From NCBI GenBank assembly GCA_031255005.1, contig JAIRTH010000026.1, positions 1 to 33,627 on the forward strand: 33,627 bases of DNA, written 5' to 3'. How positions within the stretch are numbered: the first letter of the stretch is position 1; each line of letters starts with the position of its first letter. Source of the DNA: Puniceicoccales bacterium. GTDB lineage: Bacteria > Verrucomicrobiota > Verrucomicrobiia > Opitutales > LL51. The notes under the pieces were generated by a model, which did no database searches, was not told the origin of the DNA, and saw only the letters and a list, made by a program, of their open reading frames with translations. Shown piece by piece: positions 24,255 through 32,107 of this stretch. Both the position numbers and the translations under genes were made by a program.

Positions 24255-26315
24255 TTACCAAAATTTATCAAATTTCTCTGTATGCTTAATTTTTGCGTCG
24301 GAGAAAGTCACTGGCATTGCATGTTCATCTTGGCGAACAGAATTTAGTAATTCTGCTGCTTCTTTTTTCGTCATTTTACCATCTGATGGGCTTTGATCAC
24401 GGACCTGGGATGGATGATCTTTTGGGTTATCATTGCGATTTTCATCATTGGGAGGTTCATTTTTTGATTCATCATTATGATCATTTTTACCATCTTTTTC
24501 ATCTTGTTGTGAATCTTTATTTTGTTTATCTTGATCATTTTTTTGATCATCGCTTTGGTCTTTCTCATTGGAGGATTCATTTTTTTTATCGTCATTTTTT
24601 TTATCGTCGGCATTGTCCCTATGGTTATCTTTGTTTTTTCCGTCTTTTCCATCTTTATTTTCATCTTTTTTCTCATCTGATTTGTCCTTGTTGTCGTCCT
24701 TATTTTTGTCATCTTTTTCGTTTTTATTCTCATCTTTTTTGTCATCTTTTTGATTTTGATCTTGGTTATCCTTGGTTTGTTGCTGATTAGGATTGTTTTG
24801 ATTTTTCTTATTTTGTTCTTCTTTGCGTTTTTTTAATTCCTCCTGATAATTTTTTATAATATCAAGATTATCTTTGGCATCGGAGAAATTTTCATCCAGC
24901 TCCAGGGCATTTTCAAAACAATCTATGCTTTCGTCGCATAGTTTTATAGCTTCATCCAGATTATTTTCTTCTTCAAGCCTAGCTTCTTCGCCTAGGGCAT
25001 GGCCATAGTTATAGAATACTTCCTTGTTCAATTTATTTTTGGCACCGGGACTGAGTGCTTCTTGGAAAATTTTACTCGCTTCCTTGTATTGTTTGTTTGC
25101 CAATAGTGCCGTGCCATAGTTAAATTGCAACCTTTGGTCTACGCGTTTGTTATTTTTCTGGGCTTCGATTTTATCTGCATAATATTCGGCGGCTTCGGCA
25201 TATTTACCGGCTTCGTATAGTTTTTCACCTTTGCTGGCCATTGCACTGGCTATATTATACAAAAGAAGATACATGACGACGAAGCTAACAATGCGTGTAT
25301 ATATGGGGTCTCTGTTTTTGTTTTTTATATTATTTGATTTTAGTAATAATTCCAATATCAGCACGATGATTGCCAAAAATATTATGATTTGGAATTTTTC
25401 ATTGTATACTTTTTCTTCACTAATTTGACCCGAAGATGCGCTGTGTTTAGCAGCTATGGTTTTGGTCAATTCTTCTATGCCATTGGTGGACATAGGATGA
25501 TAGGTTCCTCCGGTTTCCTTGGCAATGGCGACGAGTGTCTCTTCATCAAGCCTGGTTTTTACCTTATTACCAGCTTTGTTTTTCAAAAAAATTTGATTGC
25601 CAGCCTTGTCTAGAATTGGGATAAATTCACCTTCGGTGGAGCCTAGGCCCACGGTATAGATATTTATTCCGTTTGATTTTGCCTTTTTAGCCGCTGTCAG
25701 GGCAGAATTTTCCAAATCTTCGCCGTCAGAAAATAGCACAAGGATATGATCTGATGTGTCTTTGGAAAATACATCACAGGCTATTTCTATGGCAGTGCCA
25801 ACTTCGGTGCCTTGGTTTTGTATGATATTTGTATCCAATATGGTTAACGATTGATCGAAGGCGCCATAATCCAGAGTCAATGGGCATTGAAGGAAGGCAC
25901 TGCCTGCAAATGCAATTAGCCCAAATCTATGGCCCGGAAGCTTTTTTGTCATATCTTTTATGGCAATTTTAGCTCGTTCCAATCTATTGGGCTTAACATC
26001 GCAGGCCAGCATACTTTTGGATACATCCACGGCAAACAATAGATCAGTTCCCTTTACCTGGCGCTGTTCCAGTCTGTAGCCAAATTGTGGCCTAGCCAAT
26101 GCTAAACAAATCAATGCTATGGCCAGACAGAATAGGAAATTTTTGCTCTGTTGCAGTCGAAAATTGTAATCCTTCAGCAGGATGGCGAATAGCCTTTCCG
26201 AAGCGAAGGTTTTTAACAAATTGGTTCTCCTTTTGCTGCCAAAGGTAAATACCAGCACCACTCCTAGCAGGATGAATGGCAGTAAATATAAAAAAATGAC
26301 ATTTCCAAACCTCAT
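24255..26315 (-). CDS. BatB-BatC fusion: VWA domain, TPRs and charged linker
   Basis: The 686-residue product joins two genes that are separate in many genomes. Residues 1-80 hold two membrane helices. The VWA domain follows, with the metal-binding DVSKS (Asp97) and LFSDGEDL, ending near residue 290. A third helix lies at about 308-325 and another at about 340-360. Then come BatC-type TPRs (KGEKLYEAGKYAEAAEYYADK, VFYNYGHALGEEARL), and from about residue 490 a 140-residue stretch almost wholly Lys, Asp, Asn, Glu and Gln. The conserved tail (ELLNSVRQDE and the final FW-type end) resumes after it. VWA and TPR parts should support complex assembly with BatA and BatD. It overlaps batA by four bases. 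Confidence 0.85.
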   Translation of the reverse strand: MRFGNVIFLYLLPFILLGVVLVFTFGSKRRTNLLKTFASERLFAILLKDYNFRLQQSKNFLFCLAIALICLALARPQFGYRLEQRQVKGTDLLFAVDVSKSMLACDVKPNRLERAKIAIKDMTKKLPGHRFGLIAFAGSAFLQCPLTLDYGAFDQSLTILDTNIIQNQGTEVGTAIEIACDVFSKDTSDHILVLFSDGEDLENSALTAAKKAKSNGINIYTVGLGSTEGEFIPILDKAGNQIFLKNKAGNKVKTRLDEETLVAIAKETGGTYHPMSTNGIEELTKTIAAKHSASSGQISEEKVYNEKFQIIIFLAIIVLILELLLKSNNIKNKNRDPIYTRIVSFVVMYLLLYNIASAMASKGEKLYEAGKYAEAAEYYADKIEAQKNNKRVDQRLQFNYGTALLANKQYKEASKIFQEALSPGAKNKLNKEVFYNYGHALGEEARLEEENNLDEAIKLCDESIDCFENALELDENFSDAKDNLDIIKNYQEELKKRKEEQNKKNQNNPNQQQTKDNQDQNQKDDKKDENKNEKDDKNKDDNKDKSDEKKDENKDGKDGKNKDNHRDNADDKKNDDKKNESSNEKDQSDDQKNDQDKQNKDSQQDEKDGKNDHNDESKNEPPNDENRNDNPKDHPSQVRDQSPSDGKMTKKEAAELLNSVRQDEHAMPVTFSDAKIKHTEKFDKFW
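24440..24840. repeat. Low-complexity charged coding region of the BatB-BatC fusion
   Basis: The minus strand encodes an imperfect K/D/N/E/Q run of about 130 residues. The DNA is dominated by short degenerate ATC/TTT/TCA-type repeats on the plus strand, which produces spurious long open frames in other frames. No exact unit repeats regularly. Confidence 0.8.
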
Positions 26316-27343
26316 GGTATCCGTTGTAATTTAGTGTTTTTCAATAATGCTTCGAGTATTAATAATACCATGGCTGCCATGGCAAACCAATGGAATAGTT
26401 CGTCGTATAACGAGTAATTTTTGATCTTTATTTCGGTCTTTTCAAGGGCATCTATGGTTTTATATATCTCAAGCAATTGATCCTTATCGGTGGCTCTAAA
26501 GCATTTACCTCCGGTAATTTCCGCAATGCTTTTTAGAGTATCTATATTCATCTCACTTTTAAAATTTCTTATCACTGGTCTTCCCAGAGGATCTTTGGCT
26601 ATGCCGCCATTTTCATCCGGACTGGCAATGGGAACAACACCATTGCTTCCGATGCCCACTGTATATATTTTTATGCCAAAGGCAGCAGCGGCCTCGGCGG
26701 CAACCTTGGGTGATATGTTTCCCACATTATGATCTCCATCGGTCAGTAATACAATTATTTTACTTTTAGCCACCGAATCATTTAATCTATTGGCACACAT
26801 GGTGATGGTCGAAGAGATAGAAGTGCCATTATCTTTTATAATACCGAAGCGTATTCGCTCTAGGTTATCAATCAACCATTGATGATTCATGGTGGTGGGG
26901 CTTATTAGATAGGAATTTCCTGAAAATGCCACCAGCCCTAGCCTATCATAGCTGCGCATTTTAATGAACTCAGCGAGGACCTGTTTAGCCACATCTATCC
27001 TTCGAATCATCGGTTCGCCCTTTTTCCAAAAATCTAGACAAAGCATGGATCCAGACACGTCTATGGCCAACATTATGTCTATGACATTTACATTGGTTTC
27101 GGAAAACCCGCTGGGCTGTTGTGGACGCGCTAGGGCTATTATTAGTAATGCAAGGGCCATTGTGCGCAGTATTACTAAAAATCTGCCGGCATTGGTTTTG
27201 CGATGATTAGCAATGGATTTTATGATGGAAGTATTTGAGAAAAACATAGCCATTGGACGGCCAATTTTACCCATAGACCAATATAAAATTGGCAAGGTAA
27301 GCAACAACCAAAGATGTTCTGGATTAGCAAATTCTATGTTCAA
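26312..27343 (-). CDS. batA: BatA-like VWA-domain membrane protein
   Basis: The 343-residue product starts with FANPEHLWLL, the characteristic BatA beginning. Two N-terminal helices are followed by a VWA domain with an intact MIDAS: IDVSGSM (Asp95) and VLLTDGDHNVG. A C-terminal helix lies at about residues 315-335. The loop FGIIKDNGTSISS supplies the usual MIDAS Thr. BatA is the lead VWA subunit of the aerotolerance complex in the inner membrane. It is coupled by four-base overlaps to the genes on both sides. Confidence 0.88.
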   Translation of the reverse strand: MNIEFANPEHLWLLLTLPILYWSMGKIGRPMAMFFSNTSIIKSIANHRKTNAGRFLVILRTMALALLIIALARPQQPSGFSETNVNVIDIMLAIDVSGSMLCLDFWKKGEPMIRRIDVAKQVLAEFIKMRSYDRLGLVAFSGNSYLISPTTMNHQWLIDNLERIRFGIIKDNGTSISSTITMCANRLNDSVAKSKIIVLLTDGDHNVGNISPKVAAEAAAAFGIKIYTVGIGSNGVVPIASPDENGGIAKDPLGRPVIRNFKSEMNIDTLKSIAEITGGKCFRATDKDQLLEIYKTIDALEKTEIKIKNYSLYDELFHWFAMAAMVLLILEALLKNTKLQRIP

Positions 27344-27960
27344 TTTTTACCTCCTTCAGATTTTGATTCCATAGCGCTGCTATGCTGTCTGTTTTTTCTA
27401 TGCTCTATTATTCTGACGAAATTGCAGGCCTTGACGTAGATTTCCCGCTGCTGTTTGTCCGAATAGGTTTTGGCGGCAAATTTTGCAAAATCGGAGTATT
27501 TTAATATGTCGGCCAATAGACTGGATGTTTGCCAATCTAATTTCACACTCTTATCAAAAATTTTTAAAAATTCTTCGCTGGTTTTCGACAGTACCCGTAT
27601 ATTATATTCTCTTTGCAAATAACAGCGAATGGCATTGGAGACGAGCACAGCAAACTCATCTGTTGTTTCTGGTCCAATGAATTTCCTTGAATGTTTTAGA
27701 TCTCTAAAGACCTCTTCAAAGGAGGACAGCGATGGCTGTAAAATTTTATATTTCGGACGACGGATGATTAAATATAGTAGCAATGCCAATAATAGCAATA
27801 GAGAGATACCAATTAAAATCACTGGTAAATAATTTCCGGTTTCAACGGGCTGAATGAATGGCTTCAATTCGAATAAATTGGCCTGATCTTGCACCATATT
27901 CGAATGAACCATCGGTATACCTGAAATCAAAAATAAAATAATACACAACAAAATTCTCAT
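27340..27960 (-). CDS. DUF4381-like Bat-cluster membrane protein
   Basis: From the ATG at 27960 the product is 206 residues with a signal peptide (MRILLCIILFLISGIPMVHS) and one membrane helix (about residues 47-67, LPVILIGISLLLLLALLLYL). The cytoplasmic helical domain contains IRCYLQREYNIRVLSKTSEEFL and YSDFAKFAAKTYS. This is the pattern of the DUF4381-like protein that normally stands between the DUF58 protein and BatA. An upstream in-frame codon at 28005 would add 15 polar residues before the signal and is less likely. Its stop overlaps batA by four bases. The function is not known. Confidence 0.72.
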   Translation of the reverse strand: MRILLCIILFLISGIPMVHSNMVQDQANLFELKPFIQPVETGNYLPVILIGISLLLLLALLLYLIIRRPKYKILQPSLSSFEEVFRDLKHSRKFIGPETTDEFAVLVSNAIRCYLQREYNIRVLSKTSEEFLKIFDKSVKLDWQTSSLLADILKYSDFAKFAAKTYSDKQQREIYVKACNFVRIIEHRKNRQHSSAMESKSEGGKN

Positions 27961-28031
27961 AGCTGCTGCGTTTAGTGATCCTATTTCCTGCGTTTCGCAA
28001 GTCAATAAATTCTAAACAAAATTACATAAGT

Positions 28032-28658
28032 TTAGATAAATTTACAACAAATTTGACATTTATCTGGGCTATGCCCTCGGGCTTTACAAAATTCTCGACC
28101 AAATAAAATCATGCGAATATGCAGATCATGCCATTTAGTTTTATCAAACAATCTCTTTAGATCCGTTTCGGTTTGGATTACATTTCTGCCATTGCTCAAG
28201 CCCCAGCGCTTGGCTAGTCTATGAATATGGGTGTCCACAGGGAAGGCGTAGCCACCAAAGGCCTGAGAGTATACCACCGAAGCGGTTTTATGCCCTACTC
28301 CAGGCAGAGATTCAAGTTCTTTCATTGATTTGGGGACCTGGCCGTCGAATTTGGAGATCAATATTTCAGCCAGAAGTTTTATGGCCTTTGTCTTTGTCCT
28401 AAACAATCCGCAAGGTTTTATTATAGATTCCAATTCATCGGCGGATATTTTTGAAATGTCTTTCGGGGTGGATGTTCTTTGGAATAGCTCCTTTGTCACT
28501 CGATTGACCTGGCTATCGGTGCATTGGGCCGATAGTATCACAGCCATTAGTAATGTAAATGGATCGCTGTGTTTCAATGGGATGTCGATTTTAGGATAGG
28601 TTTTGGTCAAAATTTCTTCCACAAAATTCGCCCTGGTAAGTATGTTATCCATTGACAT
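28032..28658 (-). CDS. nth: Endonuclease III (DNA glycosylase/AP lyase)
   Basis: The 208-residue product has the Nth fold: VILSAQCTDSQVNRVT, KPCGLFRTKTKAI, the helix-hairpin-helix LPGVGHKTA (residues 118-126) with catalytic Lys124, and FPVDTHIHRLAKRWGL with catalytic Asp142. It removes oxidised pyrimidines in base-excision repair. The C-terminal iron-sulfur loop is unusual. Cysteines stand at 191, 201, 204 and 205, instead of the standard C-x6-C-x2-C-x5-C spacing, and the protein ends three residues after the last. Its start overlaps the end of rluD by 14 bases. A second ATG two codons in is equally possible. Confidence 0.93.
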   Translation of the reverse strand: MSMDNILTRANFVEEILTKTYPKIDIPLKHSDPFTLLMAVILSAQCTDSQVNRVTKELFQRTSTPKDISKISADELESIIKPCGLFRTKTKAIKLLAEILISKFDGQVPKSMKELESLPGVGHKTASVVYSQAFGGYAFPVDTHIHRLAKRWGLSNGRNVIQTETDLKRLFDKTKWHDLHIRMILFGREFCKARGHSPDKCQICCKFI

Positions 28659-29592
28659 CTTTTGATAGTTTAGCCACGATTAAATTAAAATCATCAGGGA
28701 GATCTGAGGAAAAACTCATCCTTTCTTGGCTGGCTGGATGGGTCAATTCCAGATGCACAGCGTGTAGCATAACTCGTTCACATTCAACAGAATTTGATGA
28801 ATGTGTCTGGCCATAGGTACGATCTCCAAGGATGGGATGTCCGATATGACTCAGATGTACCCGAATTTGATGAGTTCTTCCGGTGATTGGGTTAACATTT
28901 AAAAGCGCAGTGGATTTAAAATTATTGCATAGATTCCATAGAGTTGTGGCCTTTCGTCCTTTGGACGTGATGCACATCCGCGTCCTTATGACTTTACTTC
29001 GTCCTATGGGTTCATTTATTATGCCGGTTTTAATGGAAAAATTTCCTTCGACGATGCAGACATATTTTTTTTGGATTCTGTGCTGAGAAAATTGTTCTAT
29101 GAGAGACAGATAGGCCTTGTCTGTTTTGGCAAAGACCATTACGCCGGAAGTTTCCTTGTCCAGCCTATGGACCACTCCTGGCCTCAATTCACCACCCAAT
29201 GGACTTAAAGCACAATGGGATAGTACCATTTCCACAAGGGTTGGTTCCAAGGTACCATTGCCCCTATGGACTACGATGCCTGGTTTTTTGTTTACCACCA
29301 ACAAAAATTCATCTTCGAATATTATGTCTATGGGAATATCTATGGGCTGCAGATTCCTTGCCGTTGGCCTTAGTTCTAAAAATGTGACCAGATCGCCGGA
29401 TTTCAACAAAAAATTCTTCTTTACCAGTAGGCCATTCACCATCACGCCATTGATTGTAAAAATTTTTTGAATATGACTTCTAGACATATCTTCCAGATGT
29501 TCTGACAGGAATAAATCTACTCTCTTCCCGGTTGAATCAATTTCCACCGAAAGTTCTTGCCATTTGCCATGATTTACGATATCGTCTGTCAT
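28645..29592 (-). CDS. rluD: RluD-type 23S rRNA pseudouridine synthase
   Basis: The 315-residue product has an N-terminal S4 domain (KRVDLFLSEHLEDMSRSHIQ, residues 23-42) followed by the RluA-family catalytic domain. Key motifs are IIFEDEFLLVVNKKPGIVVH, the catalytic GVVHRLDKETSG (Asp145), LLNVNPITGRTHQIRVHL and HPILGDRTYG. RluD-type enzymes make pseudouridines in helix 69 of 23S rRNA; RluC-like or general RluA-family activity cannot be excluded. A short ORF ends four bases before this start, pointing to coupled translation. Confidence 0.92.
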   Translation of the reverse strand: MTDDIVNHGKWQELSVEIDSTGKRVDLFLSEHLEDMSRSHIQKIFTINGVMVNGLLVKKNFLLKSGDLVTFLELRPTARNLQPIDIPIDIIFEDEFLLVVNKKPGIVVHRGNGTLEPTLVEMVLSHCALSPLGGELRPGVVHRLDKETSGVMVFAKTDKAYLSLIEQFSQHRIQKKYVCIVEGNFSIKTGIINEPIGRSKVIRTRMCITSKGRKATTLWNLCNNFKSTALLNVNPITGRTHQIRVHLSHIGHPILGDRTYGQTHSSNSVECERVMLHAVHLELTHPASQERMSFSSDLPDDFNLIVAKLSKDVNG

Positions 29593-29596
29593 TGGA

Positions 29597-29728
29597 TCAA
29601 TGGATAGGTATAACCAGTAAAGTTACAATAAAAGATGTGGCTAAACATGCCATATTTATCATAAGAGATATTTTATCATTTTTATCGAGCTTAACAATGA
29701 TGGTGGGTATAGGTGTTATGTGATGCAT
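29597..29728 (-). CDS. Possible 43-residue single-span membrane protein upstream of rluD
   Basis: A frame of 43 codons starts at ATG 29728 and stops at TGA 29597-29599, four bases before the rluD ATG. The protein has a polar N-terminal half with IVKLDKNDK and then a hydrophobic run, ISLMINMACLATSFIVTLLV, long enough for one membrane helix, ending PIH. There is no recognised family. The close spacing to rluD and the helix favour a real gene or a leader ORF, but an ORF of this length can occur by chance. Confidence 0.4.
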   Translation of the reverse strand: MHHITPIPTIIVKLDKNDKISLMINMACLATSFIVTLLVIPIH

Positions 29729-29746
29729 GGATTTAAGGTTAGCATA

Positions 29747-29875
29747 TTATGGCCAAAAATGCTTGTCAATAATATGCGATGATAGGACTAAAGTATTATT
29801 GATTACTGGCAATGAAAGCTGTGTAAATTCCAATTTTCTTAAAAGTTCGTCTATTTTTAAATCTATAGTTGCCAT
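29747..29875 (-). CDS. Possible 42-residue small protein (first ORF of the rluD run)
   Basis: A 42-codon frame runs from ATG 29875 to TAA 29747-29749. It opens with an amphipathic helix-like IDLKIDELLRKLE and ends LSSHIIDKHFWP. The pattern (paired helices, LRKLE, later LSxxxID) faintly recalls Spo0E-type small phosphatases, but the key SQELD motif is not exact, so I give no functional name. It begins just downstream of a plausible promoter and is followed after 18 bases by the second small ORF. Together they fill most of the 358-base gap between rluD and psd. Confidence 0.4.
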   Translation of the reverse strand: MATIDLKIDELLRKLEFTQLSLPVINNTLVLSSHIIDKHFWP

Positions 29876-29885
29876 GGCTTCTATA

Positions 29886-29914
29886 ATTATTTTACAATTT
29901 TTTAACCTAGGCAA
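29886..29914 (-). promoter_or_regulatory. Possible promoter of the small-ORF/rluD/Bat run
   Basis: On the minus strand TTGCCT (29914-29909), a 17-bp spacer and AATAAT (29891-29886) end ten bases before the ATG at 29875. The region is very AT-rich, so chance matches are likely. Confidence 0.35.
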
Positions 29915-29950
29915 TAAAATTATTTTTTTTACAATAACAACCAATATATC

Positions 29951-31036
29951 ATGAGATTATTACAAGAGATGCAACTAAACCTATTGGCGTTTGAATCCAT
30001 AGGTTTGGTATTTGCCCATTCATTTTTCATGGAGCACCGGCGCAACATGTGTATTTTACAGGGGATCCGGCAATTATTACTTTTGGCAGTAAAATTTCCT
30101 TCCAATTTGGTCACGATTTCTTTTCTTGAAAAATGGATGGCGTGCGGTATTTCAATTTTTAATCGCTACACAAAATCGGTGGAAACCGAGGATGTATGCG
30201 GTGGATTGTACCTTAAGTGGCTCTACTACAATCCGGTAGGTGAACTTACATTGAACCTGCTTGTGAAAAGAAAAGTCACTTCATCTATATTTGGAATGTA
30301 TATGCGATCTAGGCGGTCCAAAGGAAAGATATTGCCCTTCATAGAAAAGCATGGGATAGCACCGGAGTCCTTTGAAAAAGATGTGGAGGATTTTCTGTCC
30401 TTTGATGATTTTTTTTCCAGAAAATTGAAAAAAAGTGCCAGACCCATTGCCACCGCAGATGGGCATATTATATCTCCTTGTGATGGAAGGCATTTAATCA
30501 TTCAAAATAGTAATGCTCTGCCATCATTTTTTGTGAAGGGTCAGAAATTTGATCTGTATTCGTTGCTCATTGATAGGCAGTTATATGAACATTTTAAAGA
30601 TGGAATGGTTATGATCTCTAGGCTTAGCCCGGTGGATTATCATAGGTTTCATTTTCCATGTAATTGTGTGCCAATGCAGTATTATAAAATAAATGGCGAT
30701 TATTTTTCAGTGAATCCTATGGTCACGAAAAAATTTTTGAAGATTTTTTTTCAAAATAAACGCGAAGTTACTCTGTTGAAAACAGCTGACGTCGGTATGA
30801 TAGCTATGATTGAAATCGGTGCCACATTTATTGGTAGCATCCATCAATCATTCAAATTGAATGAAAAATATTTTATTGGTCAAGAAAAAGGATATTTTAG
30901 CTTTGGAGGTTCGACAATCATAACGATTTTCGAAAATGACAAGGTTAAGTTTTCCGATGACCTGATTAAAAATTCAAAGGACGGAATGGAAACCTATATA
31001 TTAATGGGGGATTCTATTGCAATGAAGACAAAATAA
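29951..31036 (+). CDS. psd: Phosphatidylserine decarboxylase
   Basis: PSD converts phosphatidylserine to phosphatidylethanolamine in the inner membrane. The family body is clear: FDDFFSRKLKKSARPI, ISPCDGR, VKGQKFDLYSLL, RLSPVDYHRFHFP, MIEIGATFIGSI and KGYFSFGGSTIITIFE. Cleavage at the Ser in GGST would create the pyruvoyl group. The full frame gives 361 residues. Homology to the short chlamydial/clostridial type seems to begin only around residue 65 (ISIFNRYTKSVETEDV), so the true start may be the ATG at 30137, giving 299 residues, which is the usual length. The extra N-terminus is partly hydrophobic. The gene is followed after 21 bases by the phosphohistidine phosphatase gene. Confidence 0.93.
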   Translation: MRLLQEMQLNLLAFESIGLVFAHSFFMEHRRNMCILQGIRQLLLLAVKFPSNLVTISFLEKWMACGISIFNRYTKSVETEDVCGGLYLKWLYYNPVGELTLNLLVKRKVTSSIFGMYMRSRRSKGKILPFIEKHGIAPESFEKDVEDFLSFDDFFSRKLKKSARPIATADGHIISPCDGRHLIIQNSNALPSFFVKGQKFDLYSLLIDRQLYEHFKDGMVMISRLSPVDYHRFHFPCNCVPMQYYKINGDYFSVNPMVTKKFLKIFFQNKREVTLLKTADVGMIAMIEIGATFIGSIHQSFKLNEKYFIGQEKGYFSFGGSTIITIFENDKVKFSDDLIKNSKDGMETYILMGDSIAMKTK

Positions 31037-31057
31037 ATCTGTAAAAGGGGATTAAGT

Positions 31058-31561
31058 ATGAAAAGATTGTATATTGTACGCCATGCTCAGGCGGTTACCG
31101 ATAATAGTATACCTGATTATGATCGGACATTGAGCGAAATCGGCCTAACTGAGGCTCAGAGTATAGCCCATAAACTGGTTTCAGCAGGAATGCGGCCAGA
31201 TCTAATGATTTCAAGTGGTGCCAGACGGTCCTTAGATACGGCAAGAATTATTAGAGAAATTTTTGGCCTATTATCCAATGTAATAGAAGTGCATGATGAG
31301 TTATATCTTGCTGATATGGATAAAATTTTAGCCGCATTGGCTCAGGTGCCTGATAGTAAGAATTCTGTAATGGTGATATCTCACAATCCTGGCATATCCA
31401 GATTTTTAGAGGCCATGACTGACTCCGACATGATGGATATGCCCACTGGCTCCATGGCCGTTGTGGAAGTTCATGTTAGGCATTGGGCAGACATCATTTC
31501 TAGGTCACATATAGGTCGACAATTGATTTTTTTTTCACCTCATAGCGGAAAAAGTTTATGA
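31058..31561 (+). CDS. SixA-like phosphohistidine phosphatase (histidine phosphatase family)
   Basis: The 167-residue product begins MKRLYIVRHAQA, giving the RHG-type catalytic His at residue 9. It continues with DYDRTLSEIGLTEAQ, MISSGARRSLDTA and the second catalytic His in VMVISHNPGI. This is the compact layout of SixA, which dephosphorylates phosphohistidine in phosphotransfer proteins; the actual substrate here is unknown. A good ribosome-binding site (AAGGGGAT) precedes the ATG, one of the few clear ones in the window. The stop overlaps the next gene by four bases. Confidence 0.85.
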   Translation: MKRLYIVRHAQAVTDNSIPDYDRTLSEIGLTEAQSIAHKLVSAGMRPDLMISSGARRSLDTARIIREIFGLLSNVIEVHDELYLADMDKILAALAQVPDSKNSVMVISHNPGISRFLEAMTDSDMMDMPTGSMAVVEVHVRHWADIISRSHIGRQLIFFSPHSGKSL

Positions 31562-32103
31562 AAAAGAAGGCTGTTGTTATTGTAGGCAATGGATTTGAAG
31601 AAATTGAGTTAGTGGCGCCGGTGGATATGCTATGCCGGGCTGGTAGCGATGTTAGGATTTTGTCCATAGATGACAAGATCGTTGTCGGAGCTAACAATAT
31701 TTCGATGGTGGCAAATGGATTGTTAAAAGATTATGAATATGACAAGCCGGACTGCCTTTTTATCCCAGGTGGACCATGGATTCTTAGGGCTAGGTATGAT
31801 GAAAATATCCTGGGTCTTGTGAAAGAGCACCATGGCCATAGGTTGCTTTTGGCAGCAATCTGTGCAGCTCCATTGATACTGAGTACTGCCGGAGTATTGG
31901 ATGACCATGAATATACGTCACATTTTTCGATAAAATTGGAAGGTTCCGATGAAACCAAGCCAGTGGTGGTGGATAAAAATATCATCACCGGAAGAGGCCC
32001 AGGTGCAGCTCTAGAATTTGCTGTGGCTATTGTAACAAAACTCTATGGCCAGACCACAGCTTTCGGAGTGTCAAATGCCATGTGCCTGACATTGGCAAAG
32101 TGA
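31558..32103 (+). CDS. DJ-1/YajL/PfpI family protein
   Basis: The 181-residue product has the DJ-1 fold signatures: VIVGNGFEEIEL with the conserved Glu near residues 14-15, CLFIPGGPWILR, and the nucleophile elbow LAAICAAPLIL with Cys102. A later ITGRGPGAALEFA matches the family C-terminal region. Members act as glyoxalase-like or protein-repair enzymes and redox-stress proteins; the specific activity cannot be inferred. It is coupled to the sixA-like gene and ends four bases from the convergent birA stop. Confidence 0.88.
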   Translation: MKKKAVVIVGNGFEEIELVAPVDMLCRAGSDVRILSIDDKIVVGANNISMVANGLLKDYEYDKPDCLFIPGGPWILRARYDENILGLVKEHHGHRLLLAAICAAPLILSTAGVLDDHEYTSHFSIKLEGSDETKPVVVDKNIITGRGPGAALEFAVAIVTKLYGQTTAFGVSNAMCLTLAK

Positions 32104-32107
32104 GCAT

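Noticed and set aside
24293-24790. Plus-strand Phe/His/Leu-rich frame, and a Lys/Met-rich minus-strand frame at 24371-24745
   Set aside because: Both are out-of-frame shadows of the charged linker in the BatB-BatC fusion.
29532-29723. Plus-strand frame containing VTIKDVAKHA, similar to a LacI-family N-terminus
   Set aside because: The helix-turn-helix does not continue after this short match, the frame overlaps the rluD start in antisense and ends after 63 codons. Chance similarity is more likely.
29929-30114. 61-codon minus-strand frame opposite the psd 5' region
   Set aside because: No conserved features, and it overlaps the probable divergent promoter; treated as a chance frame.
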